Below are positions 1 through 8,822 of a DNA stretch of 56,402 nt, one piece after another. This stretch comes from an uncultured bacterium. Lineage in GTDB: Bacteria; Fidelibacterota; Marinisomatia; Marinisomatales; Marinisomataceae. A program made the translations under genes and the position numbers. Every line of letters starts with the position of its first letter. The stretch's first letter is position 1. The DNA lies in contig CALSYL010000008.1 of assembly GCA_943841495.1 (NCBI GenBank), forward strand, positions 1 through 56,402, given 5' to 3'. The notes beneath the pieces were generated by a model. It searched no databases. It was not told the DNA's origin and saw only the letters and a program-made list of their open reading frames with translations.

Positions 1-1
1 T

Positions 2-1208
2 TGGATTGCCGCTTCATTTTTTGGTTCAATACCATTCTTTCTTTCTGGAAGTTTTGATGGATATTCTAATGCTCTTTTTGAAGCTGTTTCTGGCGTAACT
101 ACAACAGGAGCAACTATTTTAGTAGATATTGAAAGTACGCCCAAAAGTATTCTTTTTTGGAGATCTTTCCTTCAATGGTTTGGCGGACTTGGTATTGTAA
201 TTTTTACTATCGCTTTATTGCCTTTACTTGGAGTTTCAGGGGAGAAAATTTTTAACCTCGAATATCCTGGACCATCTTCAGAAAAAATTACTCCAAGAAT
301 AAAAGATACAGCAAGATTGTTAATCAAATTCTATGTTGGCTTTACTGTTACATTGTTTTTTCTATTATCATACAATATGTCATTTTTTGATGCTATTTGT
401 CATGCAATGACAACTATGCCATCCGGTGGATTTTCAACTTTTAATGATAGTATCAATGGACAATCTGATTATATAAAATCTATTATTTTATTATTTATGC
501 TTATTACGGGAACTAATTTTGCACTTCATTTCAGAGCTGTTAATTTGGGATTAAAATCATATCAACGAGATAGAGAGTTTCAATATTATATTCTGGTTTG
601 CATATTTTTTTCAGGGCTTATTTTCTCACTTGGGTATTTTAATAGCGAAGAAAATTCTCCTTTAGATATTGCATTCCAAACTGTTTCAATAATAACTACT
701 ACTGGATATACATCAACCAACTATAGCAATTGGACTCCGTTTATTTCCCAATACTTATTGTTTATTTTAATGTTTGCTGGAGCAATGGGTGGATCAACCA
801 GCGGAGGAATCAAACTAATTAGGATTGTTGCTCTTTTTAAATACGTAAGAGTAGAGTTGAAGAGAGCATTGCATGAAAAAGCAATTATTCCAGTGAGGAT
901 TGGTAAGTCAGGTTTTATCTGATGAATTGATAAGAAAAACTTTGGCATTTTTTCTTTTTTACGTGTTATTCTTTTTCCTAGCATCCATTGTTTTTGTAAT
1001 GCTTGGGGATAATTTGGAGTCATCTATAGGCGCTGCGGCATCTGCAATGGGCAATATTGGACCTTCAATAGGTGAATATGGAGCTATGAATAATTATAGC
1101 GACATGCATGCTGTTGGAAAGTATTTAATGATGTTTGGTATGATTTTAGGACGTTTAGAGATATTTGCTGTATTGGTCTTATTTACCAAAACATTTTGGA
1201 GATCATAA
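2..1208 (+). CDS. trkH: Trk-type potassium uptake protein TrkH, 5'-truncated and frameshifted
   Basis: Membrane subunit of a Trk/Ktr K+ uptake system. The reading frame is open from base 2, so the N-terminus lies outside the window. A pore-loop filter motif (VSGVTTTGATIL) lies near bases 86-121, and further pore-type loops (TTMPSGGFST, TTTGYTSTN, GAMGGSTSGG) follow between hydrophobic helices, as in TrkH. The first frame stops at 920-922 just after a conserved AIIPVRIG segment. The homologous continuation (QVLSDELIRK...) is in the next frame up to the stop at 1206-1208. One extra base near 902-908 explains the break. The C-terminus (LEIFAVLVLFTKTFWRS) is typical. uvrC starts inside the 3' end. 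Identity is sure; whether the gene is broken or mis-sequenced is not. Confidence 0.88.
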
Positions 1209-2988
1209 TATTAGTATACAGTCCAAGATTTTAGGGCTTCCTAAGCAGCCAGGTATTTATCAGTTTAAAGATGTGAACGGTAAAATCATTTACATTGGAA
1301 AGGCTAAAAACTTAAAAAATAGAGTTAAATCATACTTTGTAAAAAAATCATATCGAACCCCCAAAGAACAATCATTATTAAAAAAGATTGAAGATTTTGA
1401 ATGGATTGTTTGTCAAGATGAGGCTGATGCATTTATCACAGAAGCAACGCTCATTAAAAAATTCAAACCAAAGTATAATGTTCAACTAAAAGATGATAAA
1501 TCGTTTCCATATTTAAAAATTACCAAAGAACAGTTTCCAAAAGTTTTTATAACTAGAAAGATTTATAATGACAAAGCTAAATATTTTGGTCCATATACTG
1601 ATGTAAAATCTATGCGACGATTACTTGATGTATTGTATAGAGCTTTTCCAATAAGAAATTGTTATATACAACTCAATGAGATTGACGAAATAACTAATCA
1701 GCCGATGGTGTTAAAAAATGGTTTAGGAATTCGAACTATCACTGAAGATGAATATCAAGAGATGGTTGTCGATATGATAGCTTTTTTAAAGGGCGAAACA
1801 AAAGCGGTAGAAAAAAAATTATCTTCTCAAATGAATTATTATTCTTCAGAATTGATGTATGAAGATTCTGCTAGAATAAGAGATCAACTAAAAGCAATTA
1901 ATTCTTTTAAAATTGGACAACGAAAATTAGAAGCAGATTTTTCTAATCGTGATGTAATTGGCTTTCAAAATAAAGACAAGCATTTCGTAGTTGTGATATT
2001 GCGAATAAGAGAAGGTAGAATATTAAGCAGAGAAAAGATTTCATTAGACTCAGATGAGTCACTTGATAAGATATTAAGAACCATTGTAATTAATTTTTAT
2101 ATGAATGCTGCATACATACCTAATAAGATTTATTTTCCTGAGTTTCCTGAAGAGACAAAAGAGTTAGAATCTTGGTTGTCAACTAAAGCAGGAAGAAAGG
2201 TTGCATTTCATGTTCCTCAAAGAGCGGTAAAATTACAAGAATTAAAACTTGCAAATCGAAATGCAAAATTATTATTGAATGAATGGTTATTAAATATTGA
2301 AAAGCGCAAAGATTATATTCCAAAATTATTAAATGAATTAAAAGATATCTTAAATCTTACAAAACCGCCAAGACTCATTGAAGCGTTCGATATATCCCAT
2401 TTAGGAGGAACTAATACAGTAGCTTCTATGGTGGTATTCAAAGATGGAAGACCATTTAAGAGTGCTTATAGAAAATATAATATCAATGTAAATAAAATAG
2501 ATGATTTTGAATCAATGAGAGAGGTTGTTTTTAGGCGATATAAGCGTCAATTAACAGAAAAAAATACCTTACCTGATCTTATATTAATTGATGGTGGAAA
2601 AGGACAGTTATCTGCTGCATTAGAATCACTTAAAGAATTAAAACTTGATTTACCGATAGTAGCACTAGCTAAGCGCTTAGAAGAATTATTTTTACCAGAA
2701 CAAAAAGACTCCCTGCTTATTGCCAAAAATTCTCCTGCTTTAAATATTTTAAAACAGTTAAGAGATGAGGCGCACAGGTTTGCAATTACATTTCAAAGAC
2801 AAAAAAGAACCAAAGGTATCGCTAAATCAAAATTTGAAGATATTCCTGGCGTTGGAAAGAAAACCGTTGAAAAAATATATAAAGGATTTCAAAATACCAG
2901 TGATATGAAAGATTTATCAGATAAAGCATTAGCTTACAAACTTGGTGTTAGTCAAAAGATTGCAAAAGAAATTAAAAAAATAATTTAA
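1165..2988 (+). CDS. uvrC: Excinuclease ABC subunit C (UvrC)
   Basis: Nuclease subunit of UvrABC nucleotide excision repair, making both incisions around a lesion. The GIY-YIG domain is at residues ~29-105 (PGIYQF, IIYIGKAKNLKNRV). A UVR motif is near 212-247, the RNase H-like C-terminal nuclease has AFDISHLGG, LILIDGGKGQ and RDEAHRFAI, and helix-hairpin-helix repeats (IPGVGKKTVEKI) lie near the end. 607 residues is normal. The start is a TTG inside the trkH 3' end (44-nt overlap). No ATG exists before the GIY domain, so a TTG, or a rare start slightly downstream, must be used. It converges with the beta-synthase gene, overlapping by 4 nt, with no visible terminator. Confidence 0.95.
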   Translation: MLYWSYLPKHFGDHNISIQSKILGLPKQPGIYQFKDVNGKIIYIGKAKNLKNRVKSYFVKKSYRTPKEQSLLKKIEDFEWIVCQDEADAFITEATLIKKFKPKYNVQLKDDKSFPYLKITKEQFPKVFITRKIYNDKAKYFGPYTDVKSMRRLLDVLYRAFPIRNCYIQLNEIDEITNQPMVLKNGLGIRTITEDEYQEMVVDMIAFLKGETKAVEKKLSSQMNYYSSELMYEDSARIRDQLKAINSFKIGQRKLEADFSNRDVIGFQNKDKHFVVVILRIREGRILSREKISLDSDESLDKILRTIVINFYMNAAYIPNKIYFPEFPEETKELESWLSTKAGRKVAFHVPQRAVKLQELKLANRNAKLLLNEWLLNIEKRKDYIPKLLNELKDILNLTKPPRLIEAFDISHLGGTNTVASMVVFKDGRPFKSAYRKYNINVNKIDDFESMREVVFRRYKRQLTEKNTLPDLILIDGGKGQLSAALESLKELKLDLPIVALAKRLEELFLPEQKDSLLIAKNSPALNILKQLRDEAHRFAITFQRQKRTKGIAKSKFEDIPGVGKKTVEKIYKGFQNTSDMKDLSDKALAYKLGVSQKIAKEIKKII

Positions 2989-3941
2989 ATAATATCGTTT
3001 TCTTTCATCCAATCATCTGAAAGAAACTTTCTCATATAATTTCTAATGCTATCGGGTAGTATTACTAAGCAGTTTTGCCCTTTTTTGAGCGATTTTGCTG
3101 CTTTAAGAGCTGCAAACATGGCTGAGCCACATGATCCTCCAATTAATAGTCCTTCTTCACGAATAAGGGCTCTTGCAGTAGTAAATGCTTCTTTGTCATT
3201 GACTTTAATAAATTTATCAGCTATTTCTGGTTCAAAGGTTTTTGGAATAAAGTCATAACCAATTCCTTCAACTTTGTACGGTTGACCTTTATATTCATCT
3301 TCTCCACCAAGAATAGATCCATATGGATCGGCACCTATAATTTGAATATGAGGGTTATGCTCTTTAAGTCGTTTTCCAATGCCGGTTAATGTGCCACCAG
3401 TTCCAACTCCCATAACGACCATATCTAAGTCTGATCCAAAATCATCAATAATTTCTTGAGCAGTATTTTTAAAATGCACATCTGGATTACAATTATTATT
3501 CCATTGATCCAAAATGTGACTATTAGTAATCTCTTTATTTAAACGAGCAGCTACACCAAAATTACTATCAGGATGATTATGAGCTGCCTCCGTAGGAGTG
3601 CGAACAATTTTAGCTCCAAGAGCTTTAATAGTTAATTCTTTTTCCATACTCATTTTTTCAGGCATGCAAATAATAAGCTTATATCCTCTGACCGCAGCAG
3701 CTAAAGCAAGTCCAATTCCAGTATTTCCCGAGGTTGCTTCAATAAGTGTGTCACCAGGTTTAATACGACCATCTTTTTCAGCACAATCTATCATGCAGAA
3801 AGCTGTCCTATCTTTAACAGATGCACCAGGATTAAACATTTCAAGTTTGGCATATAGGTTGCAATCAAGCTCTTTGCCAACAGAATGTAATTTGACGATT
3901 GGCGTAGACCCTATTGTTTCGAGGATATTGTTATATATCAT
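2985..3941 (-). CDS. Cystathionine beta-synthase / cysteine synthase family, PLP-dependent
   Basis: Fold-type II PLP enzyme of 318 residues. The PLP lysine is K43 in NPGASVKDR; the phosphate-binding loops are SGNTG (~71-75) and GTGGTLTG. Several stretches resemble cystathionine beta-synthase more than plain CysK: VRTPTEA, HILDQWNN, VEGIGYDFIPK and a C-terminal LPDSIRNYMRKFLSDDWM. This points to condensation of serine (or O-acetylserine) with homocysteine or sulfide. There are no C-terminal CBS regulatory domains, so any S-adenosylmethionine control of the animal type is absent. It lies downstream of hsp20 on the same strand, beyond a strong terminator, and so probably has its own promoter. 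The substrate call is an inference from motifs. Confidence 0.85.
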   Translation of the reverse strand: MIYNNILETIGSTPIVKLHSVGKELDCNLYAKLEMFNPGASVKDRTAFCMIDCAEKDGRIKPGDTLIEATSGNTGIGLALAAAVRGYKLIICMPEKMSMEKELTIKALGAKIVRTPTEAAHNHPDSNFGVAARLNKEITNSHILDQWNNNCNPDVHFKNTAQEIIDDFGSDLDMVVMGVGTGGTLTGIGKRLKEHNPHIQIIGADPYGSILGGEDEYKGQPYKVEGIGYDFIPKTFEPEIADKFIKVNDKEAFTTARALIREEGLLIGGSCGSAMFAALKAAKSLKKGQNCLVILPDSIRNYMRKFLSDDWMKENDII

Positions 3942-3952
3942 GCTTAGATATT

Positions 3953-3986
3953 AAAAAAAAAGGGGCGAAAAGCCCCTCTTTTTTTT
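3953..3986 (-). terminator. Rho-independent terminator after hsp20
   Basis: A 6-bp GC-rich stem (AGGGGC at 3961-3966, GCCCCT at 3972-3977) with a GAAAA loop is flanked by an A-run and a T-run. Read on the minus strand it follows the hsp20 stop by about 14 nt and is trailed by nine U. It separates hsp20 from the beta-synthase gene. Confidence 0.85.
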
Positions 3987-3999
3987 AAATGAGGAAGAA

Positions 4000-4410
4000 T
4001 TATTTTATAGCAATTTTTCTTCCTAGTGATGATTTTGCTTTTGGAAGTAGAACTTTTAATACTCCATTGTCAATTTTTGCAGAAATTTTATCAGCTTCTA
4101 CATTGTTTGGAACACTAAAAGTTTTTTCCATTTTACCATATTGATATGAATCATATTTATCAGACTTTCTTTGTCCTGAAATTTTTAAACGATTGCTGTC
4201 GAATGTTACTTCAATATCGTCTTTGGACATTCCAGGAATATCCATAGTCAAATAATATTCTTTTTCATTTTCATTATAATAATTTGAAACAGAATTTGTA
4301 TTCATTAACGAAAATCGAGGATCTATTGATAAATCATTGAAAAATTGATCAATAAAATTATCAAAAGTATCTATTTCATTGTTTAATGGTTTCCATTTTA
4401 TTAAACTCAT
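4000..4410 (-). CDS. Small heat shock protein, Hsp20/alpha-crystallin family
   Basis: ATP-independent holdase chaperone of 136 residues that binds unfolding proteins in the cytoplasm. The alpha-crystallin domain spans about residues 40-125 (YYLTMDIPGMSKDDIEV, ...NGVLKVLLPKA) and the C-terminal anchoring I-x-I motif is visible as KIAIK. The ATG is preceded by GGAG at good distance. A sigma-54-like promoter lies 41-56 nt upstream and a strong terminator follows, so this looks like a single-gene transcript. Confidence 0.95.
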   Translation of the reverse strand: MSLIKWKPLNNEIDTFDNFIDQFFNDLSIDPRFSLMNTNSVSNYYNENEKEYYLTMDIPGMSKDDIEVTFDSNRLKISGQRKSDKYDSYQYGKMEKTFSVPNNVEADKISAKIDNGVLKVLLPKAKSSLGRKIAIK

Positions 4411-4450
4411 TTTATTCTCCGTTATTAGTTAATATTTTCACTATTATAGT

Positions 4451-4466
4451 TGCAAACGGAGTGCCA
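4451..4466 (-). promoter_or_regulatory. Candidate sigma-54 (-24/-12) promoter of hsp20
   Basis: On the minus strand TGGCAC (-24 element, 4461-4466) is followed after 5 nt by TTGCA (-12 element, 4451-4455). The GG and GC are 12 nt apart, as RpoN requires. The predicted transcription start near 4440 leaves a leader of about 30 nt holding the GGAG ribosome site. A TATAAT at 4443-4448 (minus strand) could instead be a sigma-70 -10 box, but no good -35 is seen for it. rpoN itself is not in the window. Confidence 0.5.
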
Positions 4467-4558
4467 ATTAGAAAAGATATGCAGGTTTGGCATAAATTAT
4501 TTTTAAGCATTGCCATTTTTTCAAATTGTAACAAAATTGTATGAATTTTTGACATAAA

Positions 4559-5995
4559 ATGAATTTTAAAAAAATATTATCACAAGTTAACGGCGTTGCT
4601 GATTGGGTGGGTCTTCGATATGTTGAAGAAAACCAAAATATTCTTTCAACAAAAAAATTTTCGTTGGATAATGTTCAACGAAACACTTCTAAAGGTGTAA
4701 TGATTGATGTGTTGGTAAATGGACAATTTTCATACTACGCAACTCCTTTCCTCGATGAAAAACATATTTTAGATTGTATTAATATAGCCTGCAACAATGC
4801 AAAGTTAGCTTCGAAATTTTCAGTATTTAAATTTGACCATGATTCTGTTAGAAAAGGGTATGAAGGTGTTTATAAAACTAATTTAAAAACCCCGTTAAGT
4901 AATTTGTCGATTAACGATATCAAAGATTTGGCTTTCAATGGATCAAAAACAATGATGAATCATGATAAGAGAATCATCCACGCTGGCACAACGGTAGAAC
5001 TTATTGAAAGAACAACTGAAATTGTTAGTACAAATGGTGCCGACATAAGTCAAAAAATGGATATTGTTTTAGTAGAATTATCTTCAACAGCACAAGACAA
5101 AAATGGATCACAGACTCGAAGCAATCATGGGATGAGAGGTCATTGTTTTCAAGCTGGTGCTGAATTTATTGAAGATTATAATATTGAAAATGAAGCTCAA
5201 CAAATATCATCTCAAGCAATTGAACTTTTAGAGGCAGATCAATGTCCAACTGAAATAGTTGATCTTGTACTAGCACCAGATCAAATGATGTTGCAAATTC
5301 ATGAAAGCGTTGGCCACCCTCTAGAGCTTGATCGTATTTTAGGAGATGAAAGAAATTTTGCTGGCTCTAGTTTTGTTAATCTTGATGATTTTGGAAAGCT
5401 TCAATATGGATCAGAGTTGATGAATATTATTTTTGATCCTACTGTTGATAACCAACTTGCTTCTTATAATTTTGATGATGGTGGAATGCCTGCAACTAAA
5501 GAGTATTTAATAAAAGATGGTATTCTAGTAAGAGGACTTGGAGGTATTGAAAGTCAAATACGTTCAGGAGTTGATGGTGTATCTAATCTGCGTGCATCTT
5601 CATGGAATAGAATTCCCATTGATAGAATGGCAAATATTAATTTAGAGCCAGGCTCTTCAACAAAAGAAGAGATTATTGGAAGTATTGAAAGAGGTGTTTT
5701 CATGGAAAGCAACCGTTCATGGTCAATAGATGACTATAGAAATAAATTTCAGTTTGGTTGCGAATATGCAAAATTAATTGAAAATGGAGAATTAACAAAA
5801 GTAGTTAAAAATCCAAATTATAGAGGAATAACCAATCCATTCTGGAGAAGTTTATCCATGTGTGGGAATGAAGATACCTATGAAGTTTTCGGAACACCAA
5901 ATTGCGGAAAAGGCGAACCAAATCAGGTTGAGCGAGTTGGTCATGCTTCACCTTTATGCAAGTTTGATAAAGTGCAAGTATTTGGAGGAGCATAA
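4559..5995 (+). CDS. tldD: Metalloprotease-like TldD
   Basis: Subunit of the TldD/TldE peptidase, a heterodimer that degrades unfolded peptides and in some bacteria matures modified peptides. The zinc site HESVGH (H248, E249, H253) is intact, and the flanking HPLELDRILGDE and the late NFQFGCEYA-like region fit TldD. 478 residues is normal. The ATG has no clear Shine-Dalgarno sequence; upstream is the AT-rich divergent spacer shared with hsp20. The stop TAA touches the ATG of tldE (0-nt gap), so the two are surely co-translated. Confidence 0.95.
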   Translation: MNFKKILSQVNGVADWVGLRYVEENQNILSTKKFSLDNVQRNTSKGVMIDVLVNGQFSYYATPFLDEKHILDCINIACNNAKLASKFSVFKFDHDSVRKGYEGVYKTNLKTPLSNLSINDIKDLAFNGSKTMMNHDKRIIHAGTTVELIERTTEIVSTNGADISQKMDIVLVELSSTAQDKNGSQTRSNHGMRGHCFQAGAEFIEDYNIENEAQQISSQAIELLEADQCPTEIVDLVLAPDQMMLQIHESVGHPLELDRILGDERNFAGSSFVNLDDFGKLQYGSELMNIIFDPTVDNQLASYNFDDGGMPATKEYLIKDGILVRGLGGIESQIRSGVDGVSNLRASSWNRIPIDRMANINLEPGSSTKEEIIGSIERGVFMESNRSWSIDDYRNKFQFGCEYAKLIENGELTKVVKNPNYRGITNPFWRSLSMCGNEDTYEVFGTPNCGKGEPNQVERVGHASPLCKFDKVQVFGGA

Positions 5996-7336
5996 ATGAA
6001 AAAAGATATTTTTCAAACTATATGTTCTCAAGTATTTGACTCATTGAAAGAAAATGAACAGTTAACAGTTTATTTAGAGGGAGAAAATTCTCAGTATTTT
6101 AGGTTTAACGATTCAAAACTTAGACAGAGCGGTATAATTGAAGACTATGCTGTCACTATTTCGTTATTCAGCGGAAAAAAATCATTGCAATCTTCTACAA
6201 CCTTATCCTCTGATATTAAGAGCTCTGTAAGCAATTTGACCAATGAAATTAATGCCCTTCGAGATCCTTTATCGCTAATACCTGAGAATGATTTTACTTG
6301 TTTTCCAGACCCTTTTGAATCTTTAGACATTGTAAAGTCTGGACAATTGCCAAAAAGAGAAGAGATACTCGAGGCCTTGATGGATACTATTTCCAGCGAT
6401 AATTTGACCGGGGTATGGACTTCTGGAAAGATTTTTAGAGCATGTAGCACTTCAGAAGGAACGAATCATTGGTTTGAAAAAGATTCATTTATTTTTGATT
6501 TTTCTCTTATAGACGCACAAGAAAATATGGTAAAAGTGTTGTTTCCTGGAAGTAATTGGGATAAGAGCAAGTTTGTTGCTGCTTTTCATGAAGCGTCTGA
6601 AAAATTAAAGCTAATGAATAAACCAAAGATGGAACTTAAGCCAGGAAAATATCGCGTATGGTTTGAACCAAATGCAGTTGCAGATTTTGTAGATATGTTC
6701 AATTGGAATGGAGTGAGCGAATCTTCATTTAGAAATGGATCAAGTTGTTTGTTAAAATTGAGAAATTCCGATACAAGGTTATCAAATTTGTTCTCATTAA
6801 ATGAATCATTTTCATCGTTATCGACAGCACCGTTTAATTCTAGAGGTGAAGTTTCTGAGGATGTTGCTATTATTCAAAATGGTATTCTTAGTAATACTTT
6901 GGTAAATGCAAAAACAGCATTAGAATATAAAATATCTTCTAATTTTGCTGAAGAGCCTAATTCTTGGGGTATGGGAGAATATATGCGTTCACCACATATG
7001 GAAGCAGGAGATATTGACAATGAAGAGCGTTTAGAGAAGCTTGGAACAGGTATTTTTATATCAAATATCCATTATTTAAACTGGAGCGATACATTAGGTG
7101 GAAGAATCACTGGTTTGACTCGTTACGCGTGTTATTGGGTGGAAGATGGAAAGTTGGTTGCACCAATAAAAACAATGAGATTTGATGATTCGTTTTATAA
7201 TTTTTTTGGAAGTAATTTAGAAGGCGTTGGAAAAGAGGTTTTAGCGAGACCAGTAATTGAAACTTATGATGGTAGAAACCCTGGTGAAACTACTTGTCCA
7301 GGTATTCTAGTTAAAGATTTTGAATTAACTCTCTAA
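5996..7336 (+). CDS. pmbA: TldE/PmbA, partner of TldD
   Basis: Catalytically silent paralogue that forms the TldD/TldE heterodimer. 446 residues. It shares the two-domain PmbA/TldD fold (N-terminal alpha/beta and C-terminal half with GKYRVWFEPNAVADFV, DTLGGRITGLTRYACYWVEDGKLV) but lacks a HExxxH motif, as expected of TldE. It directly follows tldD. No RiPP precursor or maturation enzymes are seen nearby, so a housekeeping protein-turnover role is more likely than antibiotic maturation. tRNA-Cys begins 30 nt after its stop. Confidence 0.93.
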   Translation: MKKDIFQTICSQVFDSLKENEQLTVYLEGENSQYFRFNDSKLRQSGIIEDYAVTISLFSGKKSLQSSTTLSSDIKSSVSNLTNEINALRDPLSLIPENDFTCFPDPFESLDIVKSGQLPKREEILEALMDTISSDNLTGVWTSGKIFRACSTSEGTNHWFEKDSFIFDFSLIDAQENMVKVLFPGSNWDKSKFVAAFHEASEKLKLMNKPKMELKPGKYRVWFEPNAVADFVDMFNWNGVSESSFRNGSSCLLKLRNSDTRLSNLFSLNESFSSLSTAPFNSRGEVSEDVAIIQNGILSNTLVNAKTALEYKISSNFAEEPNSWGMGEYMRSPHMEAGDIDNEERLEKLGTGIFISNIHYLNWSDTLGGRITGLTRYACYWVEDGKLVAPIKTMRFDDSFYNFFGSNLEGVGKEVLARPVIETYDGRNPGETTCPGILVKDFELTL

Positions 7337-7366
7337 ATCTCTATATTTCGACGCTATTTTAAAATT

Positions 7367-7440
7367 GGCGTCGTACCCAAGTGGTTTAAGGGACCGGTTT
7401 GCAAAACCGTTATTCGTCGGTTCGAATCCGACCGACGCCT
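7367..7440 (+). tRNA. tRNA-Cys (GCA)
   Basis: 74-nt cloverleaf: acceptor GGCGTCG/CGACGCC, D-stem CCC/GGG, anticodon loop TTGCAAA, T-arm GTCGG TTCGAAT CCGAC, discriminator U as required for Cys. The 27-43 pair is a C-U mismatch. CCA is not encoded; CAA follows. It is 12 nt from the next tRNA, so the two are probably co-transcribed. Confidence 0.95.
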
Positions 7441-7452
7441 CAATTATGTGTT

Positions 7453-7538
7453 GCCCGGGTGGTGAAATTGGTAGACACAAGGGACTTAAAATCCCTCGGA
7501 GATTAAACTCCGTGCCGGTTCGAGTCCGGCCCCGGGCA
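7453..7538 (+). tRNA. tRNA-Leu (UAA)
   Basis: 86-nt class II tRNA: acceptor GCCCGGG/CCCGGGC, anticodon loop containing TAA between GGGAC-like and TCCC stem strands, long variable arm (CGGAGATTAAACTCCG), T-loop TTCGAGT, discriminator A. CCA is not encoded; CAA follows. The next gene starts 8 nt after the discriminator. Confidence 0.95.
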
Positions 7539-7546
7539 CAAATCTT

Positions 7547-8299
7547 ATGAATCACTTTATTTTCTTTCACGGCGTTGGTATCCGTTCACATTTTTGGCAT
7601 ACAATAGTCCCCATGCTCGACCAAAAATCTGTCCAATATTCTTTAGTAGATTTAGACTTTACTTCATTAGATAATGCATTTGAATCTTCAATAGAGTCTG
7701 TAAGAGAAATTATGAGGAATCATCCAAATAGAAATTTTGTATTAGTAGGACATAGTTTGGGTGGATTATTTGCTATTTTTGTTGCTCAACAGCTTGGAGA
7801 CGCAATTCATAAACTAATCATTGTTAATACGGGCCTTGCTCCGAAAAGGGTTGCGATAAAAGCGATGCAGCAGATGCAGATTAATCGCTTATCAAAATTT
7901 ATAAAGAAAATAGGTATGCGAATGCTTTTCAGTGGTCAATTACCTAAATGGTTGACAAGATCTCTATTTTTTACTGATGATACTCCCGAACATGTTAAGC
8001 TTGAACTATCAAAACATAAAGTACGTGAAAAACGATCATTTTTGATGGAACATTTTAATTCAAAAAGGATATGGAATTCTAATCTAGATCGTATTCATTT
8101 TAGCGGTCCTGATAATGTCCTTTCAGTATTTGGGAGCAAGGATAAGACTACTCCCAAAAGAGCATTTATGTTTTTAATAAATAAGCTTAACGCATCGCAT
8201 AAGATTTATCAAGGTAGTGGACATAATGATATTATTACTGCTGATAAATATAATAAAAATTTTGTAAATGATATAATATCATTTGCTGATAATGTTTAA
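7547..8299 (+). CDS. Alpha/beta hydrolase
   Basis: 250-residue serine hydrolase of the alpha/beta fold. An oxyanion HGVG is at residues 9-12, the nucleophile elbow GHSLGG has Ser70, a probable acid lies in VFGSKDKTTP and the catalytic His in GSGHNDII near the end. It has no signal peptide and is therefore cytoplasmic. The substrate cannot be read from sequence. The ATG is only 8 nt beyond tRNA-Leu and no Shine-Dalgarno sequence fits. Two prolines and HGVG so near the first Met make this start certain. Confidence 0.85.
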   Translation: MNHFIFFHGVGIRSHFWHTIVPMLDQKSVQYSLVDLDFTSLDNAFESSIESVREIMRNHPNRNFVLVGHSLGGLFAIFVAQQLGDAIHKLIIVNTGLAPKRVAIKAMQQMQINRLSKFIKKIGMRMLFSGQLPKWLTRSLFFTDDTPEHVKLELSKHKVREKRSFLMEHFNSKRIWNSNLDRIHFSGPDNVLSVFGSKDKTTPKRAFMFLINKLNASHKIYQGSGHNDIITADKYNKNFVNDIISFADNV

Positions 8300-8400
8300 T
8301 TTATAAGATAATATTAAAGTAATACTTCATGTATAATTTAAAACATTATTTAAATGATATAATTCTTGGATTGATATAAGCAATTTGGTAATATTGATTA

Positions 8401-8811
8401 ATGAGACCTTTTCATTTAGCCTTTCCGGTGACCGATTTAGCTGAGACAAAATCCTTTTATGTAGATATATTGCAATGCGAAGTTGGAAGGTCGTCAGATG
8501 CGTGGATCGACTTTAATATGTTTGGTCATCAAGTGGTCGCTCATTTAGTTGATAAAAATGATCATCCTGCTTCAAATAGCGTAGATGGGGATGACGTTCC
8601 AGCCTCTCATTTTGGAGTAGTGCTGACTATGTCTCAATGGAGAGAGTTAAAAAAACAATTATTAGACAAGAAAATTCAATTTATTATTGAGCCAAAAATT
8701 CGTTTTTTAGGCGAGCCTGGAGAGCAGGCTACAATGTTTTTTTTGGATCCTTCAGGGAATGCTCTTGAATTTAAAGCATTTAATGACGATAATCAGATTT
8801 TTGCTAAATAA
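8401..8811 (+). CDS. VOC-superfamily protein (glyoxalase/dioxygenase-like)
   Basis: 136-residue vicinal-oxygen-chelate fold protein with paired beta-alpha-beta-beta-beta modules: [20 protein letters not shown] at the start and [15 protein letters not shown] at the end, where the HLA/His6, His in ASHFGV and the C-terminal Glu are likely metal ligands. The family includes glyoxalase I, dioxygenases and resistance proteins; which reaction applies is unknown. No Shine-Dalgarno sequence is obvious. The 101-nt gap upstream is AT-rich with a TATAAT-like box but no clear structure. It is followed after 11 nt by the TIGR02206-type gene. Confidence 0.85.
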   Translation: MRPFHLAFPVTDLAETKSFYVDILQCEVGRSSDAWIDFNMFGHQVVAHLVDKNDHPASNSVDGDDVPASHFGVVLTMSQWRELKKQLLDKKIQFIIEPKIRFLGEPGEQATMFFLDPSGNALEFKAFNDDNQIFAK

Positions 8812-8822
8812 GGAAAGTATTA

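Noticed and set aside
2985-3941. Calling this gene cysK
   Set aside because: The fold fits, but VEGIGYDFIPK, HILDQW and the LPDSIRNYM...FLSDDWM end match cystathionine beta-synthase better, so a neutral or CBS-like name is used.
3598-3954. Plus-strand frames over the beta-synthase gene
   Set aside because: Shadow frames of a strongly conserved minus-strand gene, with no ribosome site.
4440-4470. HrcA/CIRCE operator before hsp20
   Set aside because: Only one half-like GAGTGCCAA is present; the matching TTGGCACTC half 9 nt upstream is absent. The same bases fit a sigma-54 promoter.
7325-7570. Open frames on both strands across the two tRNA genes
   Set aside because: They read through tRNA-Cys and tRNA-Leu; the peptides are the well-known spurious translations of tRNA genes.
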